A stretch of DNA of 64,000 nucleotides, from NCBI RefSeq assembly GCF_030812195.1, contig NZ_JAUSSF010000003.1, positions 434,001 to 498,000 on the forward strand, given 5' to 3'. Shown one piece after another: positions 17,945-25,632 of this stretch; positions within the stretch are counted from its first letter, which is position 1, and each line of letters starts with the position of its first letter. A model generated the notes under the pieces. The model did no database searches. It was not told the DNA's origin and saw only the letters and a program-made list of their open reading frames with translations. Source of the DNA: Chryseobacterium lathyri. Its GTDB lineage: Bacteria; Bacteroidota; Bacteroidia; Flavobacteriales; Weeksellaceae. The position numbers and the translations under genes were made by a program.

Positions 17945-18517
17945 ATGCACAAGATTATTACTTTAATTTTGGTAATGGCTTTTTGTACCATTACTGCTCA
18001 GGTGGGTATTAACACTTCAACACCTGATCCAAGCTCAACTTTAGACATTACGAGTACTTCTAAAGGAGTTCTTTTACCAAGAATCAGCAACATTGCAGCG
18101 GTGACTAGTCCTGCCACAGGGTTAGTTATTTTTGATGTCAACAAGAAATGTATCAGCCAAAACGTAGGAACTCCTGCCCTTCCGGACTGGGTGTGCCTTT
18201 CTCCGTATGTAGCCAAATTCTTCTACATGCCGAGCGTAGTTTTTGATACTACCACTATTGCTGCAGGACAAACAAAAGACCTGTATACTTTGTATAAAAA
18301 CCAGTTCTCGAATGTACCGACGAATGCAAGAAGTGCATCCGCACCGGCTTCGATTCCGTTTTTTCCAAATGCAACAGATCTGTACTATTATGTAACGGGG
18401 TATGATGCCTCTGTTTTCAGAATAAACAGCATCAGCAGCACAGGCGTACTAAATTATGATGTCTTATCAAATGCTACTTCAGCATCTTTCATCAACATCG
18501 TATTTGTTGTAAAATAA
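17945..18517 (+). CDS. Secreted hypothetical protein with Bacteroidota 'GINTSTPDPSSTLDI' module
   Basis: A 190 aa protein. Signal peptide MHKIITLILVMAFCTITAQ is followed by VGINTSTPDPSSTLDITSTS, then KGVLLPRISNIAAV, a module seen at the start of many exported flavobacterial proteins, sometimes attached to phage-tail-fibre-like domains. The rest is a beta-rich domain of unknown role. No type IX secretion C-terminal domain is visible. Probably co-transcribed with the next gene (6 bp gap). Confidence 0.65.
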   Translation: MHKIITLILVMAFCTITAQVGINTSTPDPSSTLDITSTSKGVLLPRISNIAAVTSPATGLVIFDVNKKCISQNVGTPALPDWVCLSPYVAKFFYMPSVVFDTTTIAAGQTKDLYTLYKNQFSNVPTNARSASAPASIPFFPNATDLYYYVTGYDASVFRINSISSTGVLNYDVLSNATSASFINIVFVVK

Positions 18518-18523
18518 GCAGCC

Positions 18524-20092
18524 ATGAAGCAAAATTTTAAAGGGCTATCTTTGATGAGCCTTGTTTTCACCCTGCTTACCAACTTCGTGTATGCACAGAC
18601 AGACAGTACTGAGGTAGCAAGTATTTATGGGTTCTATTCCTATTCAAGTTCGCTAATGAATGCTTCTTCGGCATCAGAACTTTCGATACAGGGAAGTGCC
18701 TCTCATACTTCTACAGGAGTACAGCTTACTCCAGCAAGCTCTGGCCAGTTTGGAGGATTGTTTATCAACGGAAGAACTTTTACTTCGGTAAACGGACTTC
18801 ATGTTGAATTTGAATATGACATGAAAAATGGGACACCTCTAGGAGGCGCCTATGGAGACGGTTTATCTTTTTTCCTTTATGACGGGGCAGTAACAAGCCC
18901 TACCATTGGAGCGCCTGGTGCCGGTATCGGATATTCCTATAACAGAACACAAAATACCTATGCAAGCCAAAGAAAAGCTGGTTTATCCGGGGCTTACCTG
19001 GGTATTGCCCTGGACGAGTTCGGGAACTTTAAATCGAAGCGTTTCCAGGGGGAATCCAGAATAAATGGTATTGCGGGGGTAACATGGAGCCAGGCAACAA
19101 GTCATGTTACTTTAAGAGGAGCCAGAGGAGCAGCCATCAATGCCAATGGTTTAGGATTAGGATATACCGGATATCCCGTATTGGTTACCCGTTCTACCTT
19201 AAGCAACTCAGGAGCGGTAGGAAGAATCCTGCAAACTGACAGAAGCTATCTTACAACTTCCAATACACTTCCCTCTTTATTTGATCTCAGAAATAACGCC
19301 GGAGAGTTCAGGAAAGTATACCTTGATTTGATCCCGCATTTTACAACTCCAACTACAACGGACGGATTTGATATCAAAGTGGATATCCAGACTACCCAAA
19401 ACGGAACACCTGTGAATGTGATCAATTATTATCATTACAAAACTTCAGTACCTTATACTGAGAATGCAAATCCGCAAACAACTGATTTTAATACTTCGGA
19501 TGTTGAAGGAGCTCCCACACCCCAAACGCTGAATGCAACCGTTCCGTCTGTTTTGAAACTAGGCTTTGCAGCAGCTACAGGAGGAGCTTTTCAGCAGCAT
19601 ATTATCCGGAATGTGAGACTTACCCTTCCTTATGCAGCTGTCACGAGAGACGATGTCACTTCCACTTGTAAGCTACAGCCAGTTAACATTCCAGTCTTCA
19701 CTAATGATGTAGCCTACAAAGGCCCTATCAGTATTACTACTCCACCAACAGCGAGCAGTACTAATATAGATTATTCTACATTCAGTTTTACGAAAAGCAG
19801 TGATACGGATCTTACGCTATACCGTAAAAAAGTGACTCCGCAAGGAACATGGACCTATAATCAGTCTACAGGCATTGTCACCTTCAATCCATCGAGTGGA
19901 TTTACAGGAACAGCAACGATGACTTATACAGTAAAAGGAAGAACTGTAAAAGATTCAAACGGCAGAATCATTGAACCTTACGGCGATACGGCTTACCGGT
20001 CTACTCCAGCTACCATCACGGTCAATTTAAAAACCACAGGCTGTATCTATTCTGTTATTTCGAACAGAATGGTAACACAGGGGGTAAAATAA
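18524..20092 (+). CDS. Secreted L-type-lectin-like protein with a CshA-like C-terminal module
   Basis: A 522 aa exported protein with a signal peptide ending near VYAQ. Residues about 35-300 are a lectin-like jelly roll (HVEFEYDM, GDGLSFFLYDG, GAYLGIALDEFGNF). Residues about 385-505 (PVNIPVFTNDV..., WTYNQSTGIVTFNPSSGFTG, MTYTVKGR) look like a CshA/cadherin-like beta module with the FxP...GFxG pattern. Likely a surface or secreted glycan-binding protein. It ends CIYSVISNRMVTQGVK without a clear type IX sorting domain. Domain names are by pattern only. Confidence 0.65.
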   Translation: MKQNFKGLSLMSLVFTLLTNFVYAQTDSTEVASIYGFYSYSSSLMNASSASELSIQGSASHTSTGVQLTPASSGQFGGLFINGRTFTSVNGLHVEFEYDMKNGTPLGGAYGDGLSFFLYDGAVTSPTIGAPGAGIGYSYNRTQNTYASQRKAGLSGAYLGIALDEFGNFKSKRFQGESRINGIAGVTWSQATSHVTLRGARGAAINANGLGLGYTGYPVLVTRSTLSNSGAVGRILQTDRSYLTTSNTLPSLFDLRNNAGEFRKVYLDLIPHFTTPTTTDGFDIKVDIQTTQNGTPVNVINYYHYKTSVPYTENANPQTTDFNTSDVEGAPTPQTLNATVPSVLKLGFAAATGGAFQQHIIRNVRLTLPYAAVTRDDVTSTCKLQPVNIPVFTNDVAYKGPISITTPPTASSTNIDYSTFSFTKSSDTDLTLYRKKVTPQGTWTYNQSTGIVTFNPSSGFTGTATMTYTVKGRTVKDSNGRIIEPYGDTAYRSTPATITVNLKTTGCIYSVISNRMVTQGVK

Positions 20093-20124
20093 AACAATAA
20101 TATTCAATTATAAAAGGCATTACA

Positions 20125-20156
20125 AAACCATAGAACTTTCTATGGTTTTTGTTTTA
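20125..20156 (+). terminator. Terminator after the lectin-like gene
   Basis: AAAACCATAGA actt TCTATGGTTTTTGTTTTAT forms a hairpin with a U-rich tail. A TATATTTG sequence at 20155-20162, matching the flavobacterial -7 consensus, overlaps its end and may start the next transcript. Confidence 0.75.
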
Positions 20157-20192
20157 TATTTGTTAAAGTAGTTTAATCCTTAAATATTAAAT

Positions 20193-21083
20193 ATGAAATT
20201 CGGACAAGTAGAAGACCCTTCAAAAATAGATTTCACACTTCCTAAAGATCATTCCAAAACCAAGGAAATTTTAAGTCAGAATAAAAAAGGGCTGGAAAAC
20301 ATTTCCATCGGATGTGCAAAATGGAACAAAACCGACCTTAAAGGATTTTATCCTAAAGGCACCAAGGACGAACTGACCTATTATGCCAGGCAGTTTAATT
20401 CTATTGAGCTGAATGCTACTTTCTACGGTATGCCTACTCCTGAACAGGTAACAGTCTGGAAAGAAAAAACACCAGAGAATTTTAAATTTTTCCCAAAAAT
20501 AACCAATACGGTTTCTCATTTCAGAAGGCTAATCGATGTTACTGAGCCGGTAACCCAGTTTGCATCAGCTGTCATGAATTTTGATCAGAAATTAGGAATG
20601 GCTTTTCTGCAGCTTCATGATAATTTTAAACCAAAGGATTATGACAGGCTGGAGAAATTCGTGAAAGACTGGCCCAAAGAAGTTCCTCTTGCCATTGAGC
20701 TCCGCAATACAGAATGGTTTACTGACGAGGAGATTTTCAATACTACCTGTGAGCTTTTTGAAGCCAACAATATCACTAATATCATCGTGGATACCGCAGG
20801 GAGAAGAGACATGCTTCATATGCGCCTTACTACCCCCAATGCTTTTATCCGATATGTAGGCGCCAATGCCGAAAGCGACTATGAAAGGCTGGACGACTGG
20901 ATGAAACATCTGACAAAATGGAAAAAAGAGGGTCTGCAGAATGTATATTTCTTTGTCCATCAGAATATTGAAAAAGCATCTCCACTGCTTTCTGCCTATT
21001 TCATTAAAAAGATGAATGAGGAATGGAAAACCAATCTTAATATTCCGCAAATGGCTACCGATAATAACGGAACATTATTCTAG
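20193..21083 (+). CDS. DUF72 domain protein (YecE-like)
   Basis: A 296 aa soluble protein. The segments IGCAKWNKTDLKGFYPKG, FNSIELNATFYGMPTPEQVTVWKEKTPENFKFFPK and PLAIELRNTEWF are the conserved blocks of the TIM-barrel DUF72/YecE family. The enzymatic function of the family is not established. Full length and single-gene transcript by context (terminator upstream). Confidence 0.9.
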   Translation: MKFGQVEDPSKIDFTLPKDHSKTKEILSQNKKGLENISIGCAKWNKTDLKGFYPKGTKDELTYYARQFNSIELNATFYGMPTPEQVTVWKEKTPENFKFFPKITNTVSHFRRLIDVTEPVTQFASAVMNFDQKLGMAFLQLHDNFKPKDYDRLEKFVKDWPKEVPLAIELRNTEWFTDEEIFNTTCELFEANNITNIIVDTAGRRDMLHMRLTTPNAFIRYVGANAESDYERLDDWMKHLTKWKKEGLQNVYFFVHQNIEKASPLLSAYFIKKMNEEWKTNLNIPQMATDNNGTLF

Positions 21084-21208
21084 CAATCATGGAAAAGGAT
21101 TCTATTTTTTCAATTAAAAGCCACAAAAAATTGATTTTGTTGAAAAAATTTAGTAACTTAGGATACACTGTGTCCATCTAAAGCACAGTACCTTAAAATA
21201 CAAATGCC

Positions 21209-21439
21209 ATGGAAAAAAAAATTTGCACAATCAGTATTGCCAGTACGTGGCTCGGTGATGAATATACGTTTTACGAAGACCATAAAATAAAAAGGGTTTA
21301 TGATAATCACAGCCTGAGCTCCAACCGGACTGAGTGGCTGGAACCTCACCAGATCAGTAAGCAGAATAAGGATAAGCTGATTAAAAACTGTCCTGAAGAA
21401 TTTAAGGAACAGGTCATGCAGATCCTGGATTATCCGTAA
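21209..21439 (+). CDS. Hypothetical small protein
   Basis: A 76 aa protein, MEKKICTISIASTWLGDEYTF..., with no signal peptide, no membrane segment and no motif I recognise. It is followed by an imperfect inverted repeat that could end its transcript. Coding potential is supported by normal composition and by the lack of a better reading on either strand. Function unknown. Confidence 0.5.
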   Translation: MEKKICTISIASTWLGDEYTFYEDHKIKRVYDNHSLSSNRTEWLEPHQISKQNKDKLIKNCPEEFKEQVMQILDYP

Positions 21440-21505
21440 TATATAAGTAATGAGTAATAGGTAATGGGTAATTCTTTAAACCAACAGTTTAATATTACCC
21501 ATTGT
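21440..21505. repeat. TAATGGGTAAT-type inverted repeat between convergent genes
   Basis: AGTAATAGGTAATGGGTAATT ... AATATTACCCATTGTTTATT makes an imperfect long hairpin between the convergent genes at 21209 and 21506. It may act as a two-way terminator. The left arm is built of TAATGRGTAATAGG-like units. Confidence 0.5.
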
Positions 21506-22099
21506 TTATTGCTTATTCTTTCTTAACAAAAGTACAAGGTTCAGGAACAGGAGCAGAAAATCTAAGGATACCCAGATTCCCAGCTTTGCATTTTCATAAT
21601 TATAAGTCTCCACCTGTTTTTTTGCAGCTTCCGAAAGTTTTACACTTTGATTGATATAGTTCTGGACTTCCACAATCTGGTCGATATTTTTGTTCGGAAC
21701 AGCATGCTGGGAGAAATAGACCATATTCTTTTTACCCAGATATCCTATAATCCAGTATTCATCGGATTTGTCCATTTTAAGATATTCTATTCTGTAATAT
21801 TCCGGACGTATTTTCCCGATATGTTTAGGCTCCAGATTTTGACTTTTGGCAGTATCCACCTTGATAAGATAAAAATCCAGTGTCTGGGGAAGCTTATTGA
21901 CCACCTGCAGACCTACAGAATTATCTACAAAACCTACCGCACTTTTTTTAATGAACCAGTACGTAAACGTTGAGATTGAAAAAACCAGTGTAAGGATACG
22001 GAACAGTTTTGCCCATTTTGCCACCCTTCCTGATTTTACCTTATATAAAACCAAAGAAAGGACACAAGCCCAAAAGATAACAAAAATGATAAATACCAT
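21506..22099 (-). CDS. Hypothetical membrane protein
   Basis: A 197 aa protein with membrane helices at about 2-18 and 33-50 and a third near 173-191, flanking an extracytoplasmic or cytoplasmic beta-rich domain of about 110 residues (VVNKLPQTLDFYLIKVDT ... YWIIGYLGKKNMVYFSQ). No known motif. It stands alone and converges on the small gene at 21209. Function unknown. Confidence 0.6.
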   Translation of the reverse strand: MVFIIFVIFWACVLSLVLYKVKSGRVAKWAKLFRILTLVFSISTFTYWFIKKSAVGFVDNSVGLQVVNKLPQTLDFYLIKVDTAKSQNLEPKHIGKIRPEYYRIEYLKMDKSDEYWIIGYLGKKNMVYFSQHAVPNKNIDQIVEVQNYINQSVKLSEAAKKQVETYNYENAKLGIWVSLDFLLLFLNLVLLLRKNKQ

Positions 22100-22137
22100 A
22101 CTGCAAAGATACTGATTTAAGATTTTTCAGAGGAATC

Positions 22138-22782
22138 TTAATCTACATTCCATTCTTTGTAAAACTGATCAAGGAATCCCAGCATATAATCATGCCTTTC
22201 CTGAGCCAGCTCCTTTCCTTTTCCGGTATTCATAAGGTCTTTTAAAAGCAAAAGTTTTTCGTAGAAATGATTGATCGTGGTACCGTTGGATTTTTTATAC
22301 TCTTCTTTAGACATGTTCAAACTTGGCTGAACTTCCGGATCATACATCGGATTGTTTTTAAAACCACCGAAATTGAACGTTCTTCCGATTCCAATTGCGC
22401 CAATTGCGTCTATACGGTCCGCATCCTGTACGATCTTAAGCTCAATCGGCAGCTCAGCCGGAACTTCTCCTCTGTTTTTAAATGAGATATTTTTAATGAT
22501 AAATAAAACTTTTTCTATTACCCCTTCAGAAATCTGCTGACCTTCCAGAAATTCTCTTGCTATTTTTGGAGCTATGGTTTCATCCCCGTTATGAAACTTT
22601 GGATCAGCAATATCATGCAGCAATGCGGAAAGTTCTACAACTTCCTGATTACAGTCTTCTGTTGCTGCTATTTTTTTCGACAGCTTCCATACTCTTTCAA
22701 TGTGGTACCAATCGTGTCCGGCTTCGGCGCCTTCTAATTTTTCTTTTACAAATTCTACGGTGTTTTCAATCGTACTTTTCAT
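22138..22782 (-). CDS. HD-domain phosphohydrolase
   Basis: A 214 aa HD-superfamily protein. Metal ligands are in HDWYHIERV (H23, H27) and LLHDIAD (H56-D57), with a later DAD (VQDADRIDAIGAIGIGRTF). This spacing and the DRIDAIGAIGIGR segment match the YpgQ/YedJ group, which act on nucleotides. Its ATG overlaps the stop of the upstream alpha/beta hydrolase by 4 bp, so the two are translationally coupled. Substrate not known. Confidence 0.88.
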   Translation of the reverse strand: MKSTIENTVEFVKEKLEGAEAGHDWYHIERVWKLSKKIAATEDCNQEVVELSALLHDIADPKFHNGDETIAPKIAREFLEGQQISEGVIEKVLFIIKNISFKNRGEVPAELPIELKIVQDADRIDAIGAIGIGRTFNFGGFKNNPMYDPEVQPSLNMSKEEYKKSNGTTINHFYEKLLLLKDLMNTGKGKELAQERHDYMLGFLDQFYKEWNVD

Positions 22783-23624
22783 TTATCTGCCAATTCGTTT
22801 AAAATAATATTCCAGAGTTTTTTGTTATAACTTCTAAAAAAATTGATGTGCCCGATCTCATTTTTATCAGATTCAGAGGTTTTTACCAGCCTGTAGGAAG
22901 GTTTTAGGTTGGGATATGTATTGTTTAAAAGGCTCAACACTCCCTTTTCAGTCAGCCATACATCGTCTTCTGCGCGGATCACAAACACTTTTTGCGTCAA
23001 TTTTTTAGAATAGTCATCAATTTTTTCCAACAATCTGTTGGTTGATTTCCTGTTTAAAATTAAGGTTCTCCAGTCATATGCGCAATTTTTTGGAAGACTT
23101 TCTCCAAGCCCGAACCAGTTCGCGGGAAAATAACCTAACAATCCGGTGGTTAATGGCTGAACAATTCCAAACCCAAGATATGCCTCTACTTTAGTTCTGA
23201 GTTTCAGGTTTCCTACAAATGCATTCTGTGTTCCCACAAAAATAAATTCATCAAACATCATGGAATCTTCATTCATACCGAGAATCAATGCCCCCACCGA
23301 ATGTCCCAGACAATATTTTTTATGTTCCGGAAATTGTATTTTAATATATTGGGTCAGTGTTTTATAATCTTCAGAACCCCAGATTCTCATGGAGGCTTTA
23401 AAGCCTTTCATATTTTCCGGTTTTGAAAGCCCTATTCCTCTATAATCATAAGCAATGACTGTAAATCCTTGTTCTGAGAAAAAATGAGCAAATGAGAAAT
23501 ACACCTGCTGCTTTACACCTGTGGCAGAATTGATCAGAAGCAGTTTTCCGTTGCTTTTTCCGGGTCTGAAAAGATGAACTGCCAGAGGTATGTGGTCTTT
23601 TGTAATGAGCTCAAGTTTTTCCAT
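22779..23624 (-). CDS. Alpha/beta hydrolase
   Basis: A 281 aa serine hydrolase. The nucleophile elbow is GHSVGA (S109), the oxyanion region includes YDYRGIGLSKPENMKG and the catalytic His is probably in IGHINFF near the C-terminus. No signal peptide, so cytosolic. It precedes and overlaps the HD hydrolase gene. Substrate unknown; esterase or lipase-like activity is likely. Confidence 0.85.
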   Translation of the reverse strand: MEKLELITKDHIPLAVHLFRPGKSNGKLLLINSATGVKQQVYFSFAHFFSEQGFTVIAYDYRGIGLSKPENMKGFKASMRIWGSEDYKTLTQYIKIQFPEHKKYCLGHSVGALILGMNEDSMMFDEFIFVGTQNAFVGNLKLRTKVEAYLGFGIVQPLTTGLLGYFPANWFGLGESLPKNCAYDWRTLILNRKSTNRLLEKIDDYSKKLTQKVFVIRAEDDVWLTEKGVLSLLNNTYPNLKPSYRLVKTSESDKNEIGHINFFRSYNKKLWNIILNELADK

Positions 23625-23629
23625 ATTAT

Positions 23630-23662
23630 AAAAAGAAAAAATCCACTATAAAAGTGGAGATT
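23630..23662 (-). terminator. Terminator of the ribokinase gene
   Basis: On the minus strand TCCAC ttttata GTGGA is followed by TTTTTTCTTTTT, between the ribokinase stop and the hydrolase start. It makes these two separate transcripts. Confidence 0.75.
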
Positions 23663-23714
23663 TTACTTATATTTTTATGTTAAGTTTACAACTTTCGATA
23701 TGTGGTAAATAGCT

Positions 23715-24605
23715 TTAGGATAAGAAATCGGACATTCTTGGAAGCCCTGTCTGTGAACCCTTCCCTCCGGAAACCCTTGAGGAAACTTCATTACCGAATT
23801 TCACACAATCCTCGATAGAATTTCCGTGACAGAGCGCTACAGCAAATCCTGAAGTAAAGGCATCTCCCATCCCCATTTTATAAACGGTTTCGTCTTTGTC
23901 ATTTCGATAATATTTCATTTCTGTTCCGTCAAAATAGACTGTCGAATTGGTATCATCCCTTACGAAAACCTTATTGAAATATTTCTTCAGTATCTCTTCT
24001 CTCTTATCTTCGCCAAAAACAGTATGGAGCTCACTGCTTTTTGTCACAATAAAATCTACATTCTCTATAATTCCTTCACTGATTTTCATAGCTGGTGAAG
24101 CATAAAGCCCTACTTTCTTGCCGTATTTCTTCGCCTTTCTTACGGTATATTCTACAACTTCCATCGCTACTTCAAGCTGGACAAGAATAAGATCTGCCGT
24201 ATGAAAATACCGATCTGCATCTTCTATATGCTGTATACTAAGGAATTTATTGGCTGCTGGAACCACTACAATAGCTGCATTTCCATGGCTGGTGGTTACA
24301 TATGCTGTGCCTGTAGATTCCAAATCAGTTTCATGGACAAAGCCCACATTCACACCTTCACCTACCAGATTCCGCATGATCTGCTGGCCTAAGGGATCCA
24401 TTCCCACACATCCTATAAAATAGACATTAGCTCCCAATCTTGCAGTTCCTACTGCCTGATTGGCGCCTTTTCCTCCAAAATAACTATCTGAATTGACAGC
24501 CAAAACCGTTTCATTGGTTTGAGGAATTTTTTCAGTTTCTAAAACCAGATCGATTGAAGAGCTGCCTACAACAATAATTTTGGGTTGTTCTGATGAGAAG
24601 TTCAT
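23715..24605 (-). CDS. rbsK: Ribokinase (PfkB family)
   Basis: A 296 aa sugar kinase. The N-terminal VVGSSSIDLVLETEKIP, the GGKGANQAVGTARLGA motif (about 43-58) and the C-terminal GMGDAFTSGFAVAL with the catalytic Asp are PfkB hallmarks; GGKGANQA favours ribokinase. It would phosphorylate ribose to ribose-5-phosphate. No ribose transport genes are nearby, and the ATP-site region is slightly short, so another pentose or nucleoside substrate is possible. Confidence 0.82.
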   Translation of the reverse strand: MNFSSEQPKIIVVGSSSIDLVLETEKIPQTNETVLAVNSDSYFGGKGANQAVGTARLGANVYFIGCVGMDPLGQQIMRNLVGEGVNVGFVHETDLESTGTAYVTTSHGNAAIVVVPAANKFLSIQHIEDADRYFHTADLILVQLEVAMEVVEYTVRKAKKYGKKVGLYASPAMKISEGIIENVDFIVTKSSELHTVFGEDKREEILKKYFNKVFVRDDTNSTVYFDGTEMKYYRNDKDETVYKMGMGDAFTSGFAVALCHGNSIEDCVKFGNEVSSRVSGGKGSQTGLPRMSDFLS

Positions 24606-24671
24606 TGGTGTTTTTATGTTAGTTTAATATATTCCATTCAAAAAACTAGGTTCCAAAAATAACTAATTTAA

Positions 24672-25307
24672 TTAACTTATTTCAATAAATTCTGTAATTA
24701 TCTTCACAGGTTTGTGATCTTGGCCGTATGCAATATAGCTGGCATAAAATCCTTCACCATATCCTGTTTCAAAGGCAAAAATTGTTCCCGGATGCCCATC
24801 GGCCGGCTTCAGGAATGCATACTGGTCTATGGCTCCTTTCTCATCAAAGAAATAGTCATGGAAAAATTCTTCATAGATTCCCATGAAATCGGCCCCTTTG
24901 CTGTGATACAATTTTTTTTCAAGTTCATTAAGGCTATGCTGGGTATCTACATCCATCAGGCATCCCATTCCACTTTCTACAGGATATCCGAAAACCTCCT
25001 CTTCAGCAAGATCTCTGATATCCTGGCCTTCGGTAACAGCCATTTTCCAGTCTGTAATTTCTGTATTGCTGAAAATAACTTCCGCATATGCGACACAGTT
25101 GCTTTCTCTTTCTTTATGCAGTAAAACAGGAAAATTCCCTTTTGGGAATTCTGTCGTGAAAGGCAGCATGTCATTAGTAATCAAAGGATCGCAGGCAACG
25201 AGCTTCCCACTGGAAAGATAAAGTTTCCCCACTTCGAAGCTTTCCAGTAAAGGACTTTCCACGAAGTTTCTTGAGAATAGTTTTTTTATGTTTTCTATAT
25301 GTGTCAT
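24672..25307 (-). CDS. DUF4241 family protein
   Basis: A 211 aa soluble protein. VGKLYLSSGKLVACDPL, the ESNCVAYAEVIFS segment, GYPVESGMGCLMD and DGHPGTIFAFETGYGEGFYASYIAYG are the conserved blocks I associate with DUF4241. Function unknown. It is 10 bp downstream of the 104 aa gene and close to valS, so it probably lies at the end of the valS transcript. Confidence 0.75.
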   Translation of the reverse strand: MTHIENIKKLFSRNFVESPLLESFEVGKLYLSSGKLVACDPLITNDMLPFTTEFPKGNFPVLLHKERESNCVAYAEVIFSNTEITDWKMAVTEGQDIRDLAEEEVFGYPVESGMGCLMDVDTQHSLNELEKKLYHSKGADFMGIYEEFFHDYFFDEKGAIDQYAFLKPADGHPGTIFAFETGYGEGFYASYIAYGQDHKPVKIITEFIEIS

Positions 25308-25317
25308 TTATTCTTTA

Positions 25318-25632
25318 TTAATCTGCACCAGTCAATGTGATGTGTACATTTTCACTCCCTACATTGAGACAAAACAAAATATTATTCATTTCATCTTCCG
25401 AGCTTTCAATTATTAAAAGCTGATAGATTTTAGGGTCATTAGCCATTTCAATATTTTCTGTAGAAGAAATTCTTGCTGAAACTGCTAAGCTTGAATTTAA
25501 AACAATATTGACATAACTGTTTTCTATCAAATTTCCGTCCAACAGTTCTCCAATCAGATAAAACTCTTTTTTTCTTCTGATGGTAAAACTGCTAATGATC
25601 CTAAAAGTCCCAATTTTATCTTTAAAGTTCAT
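25318..25632 (-). CDS. Hypothetical protein coupled to valS
   Basis: A 104 aa soluble protein, probably all-beta (alternating strands such as FRIISSFTIRRKKEFYLIGELLDG). No motif recognised. Its start codon overlaps the valS stop by one base (TAATG), which suggests translational coupling and a real gene. Function unknown. Confidence 0.65.
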   Translation of the reverse strand: MNFKDKIGTFRIISSFTIRRKKEFYLIGELLDGNLIENSYVNIVLNSSLAVSARISSTENIEMANDPKIYQLLIIESSEDEMNNILFCLNVGSENVHITLTGAD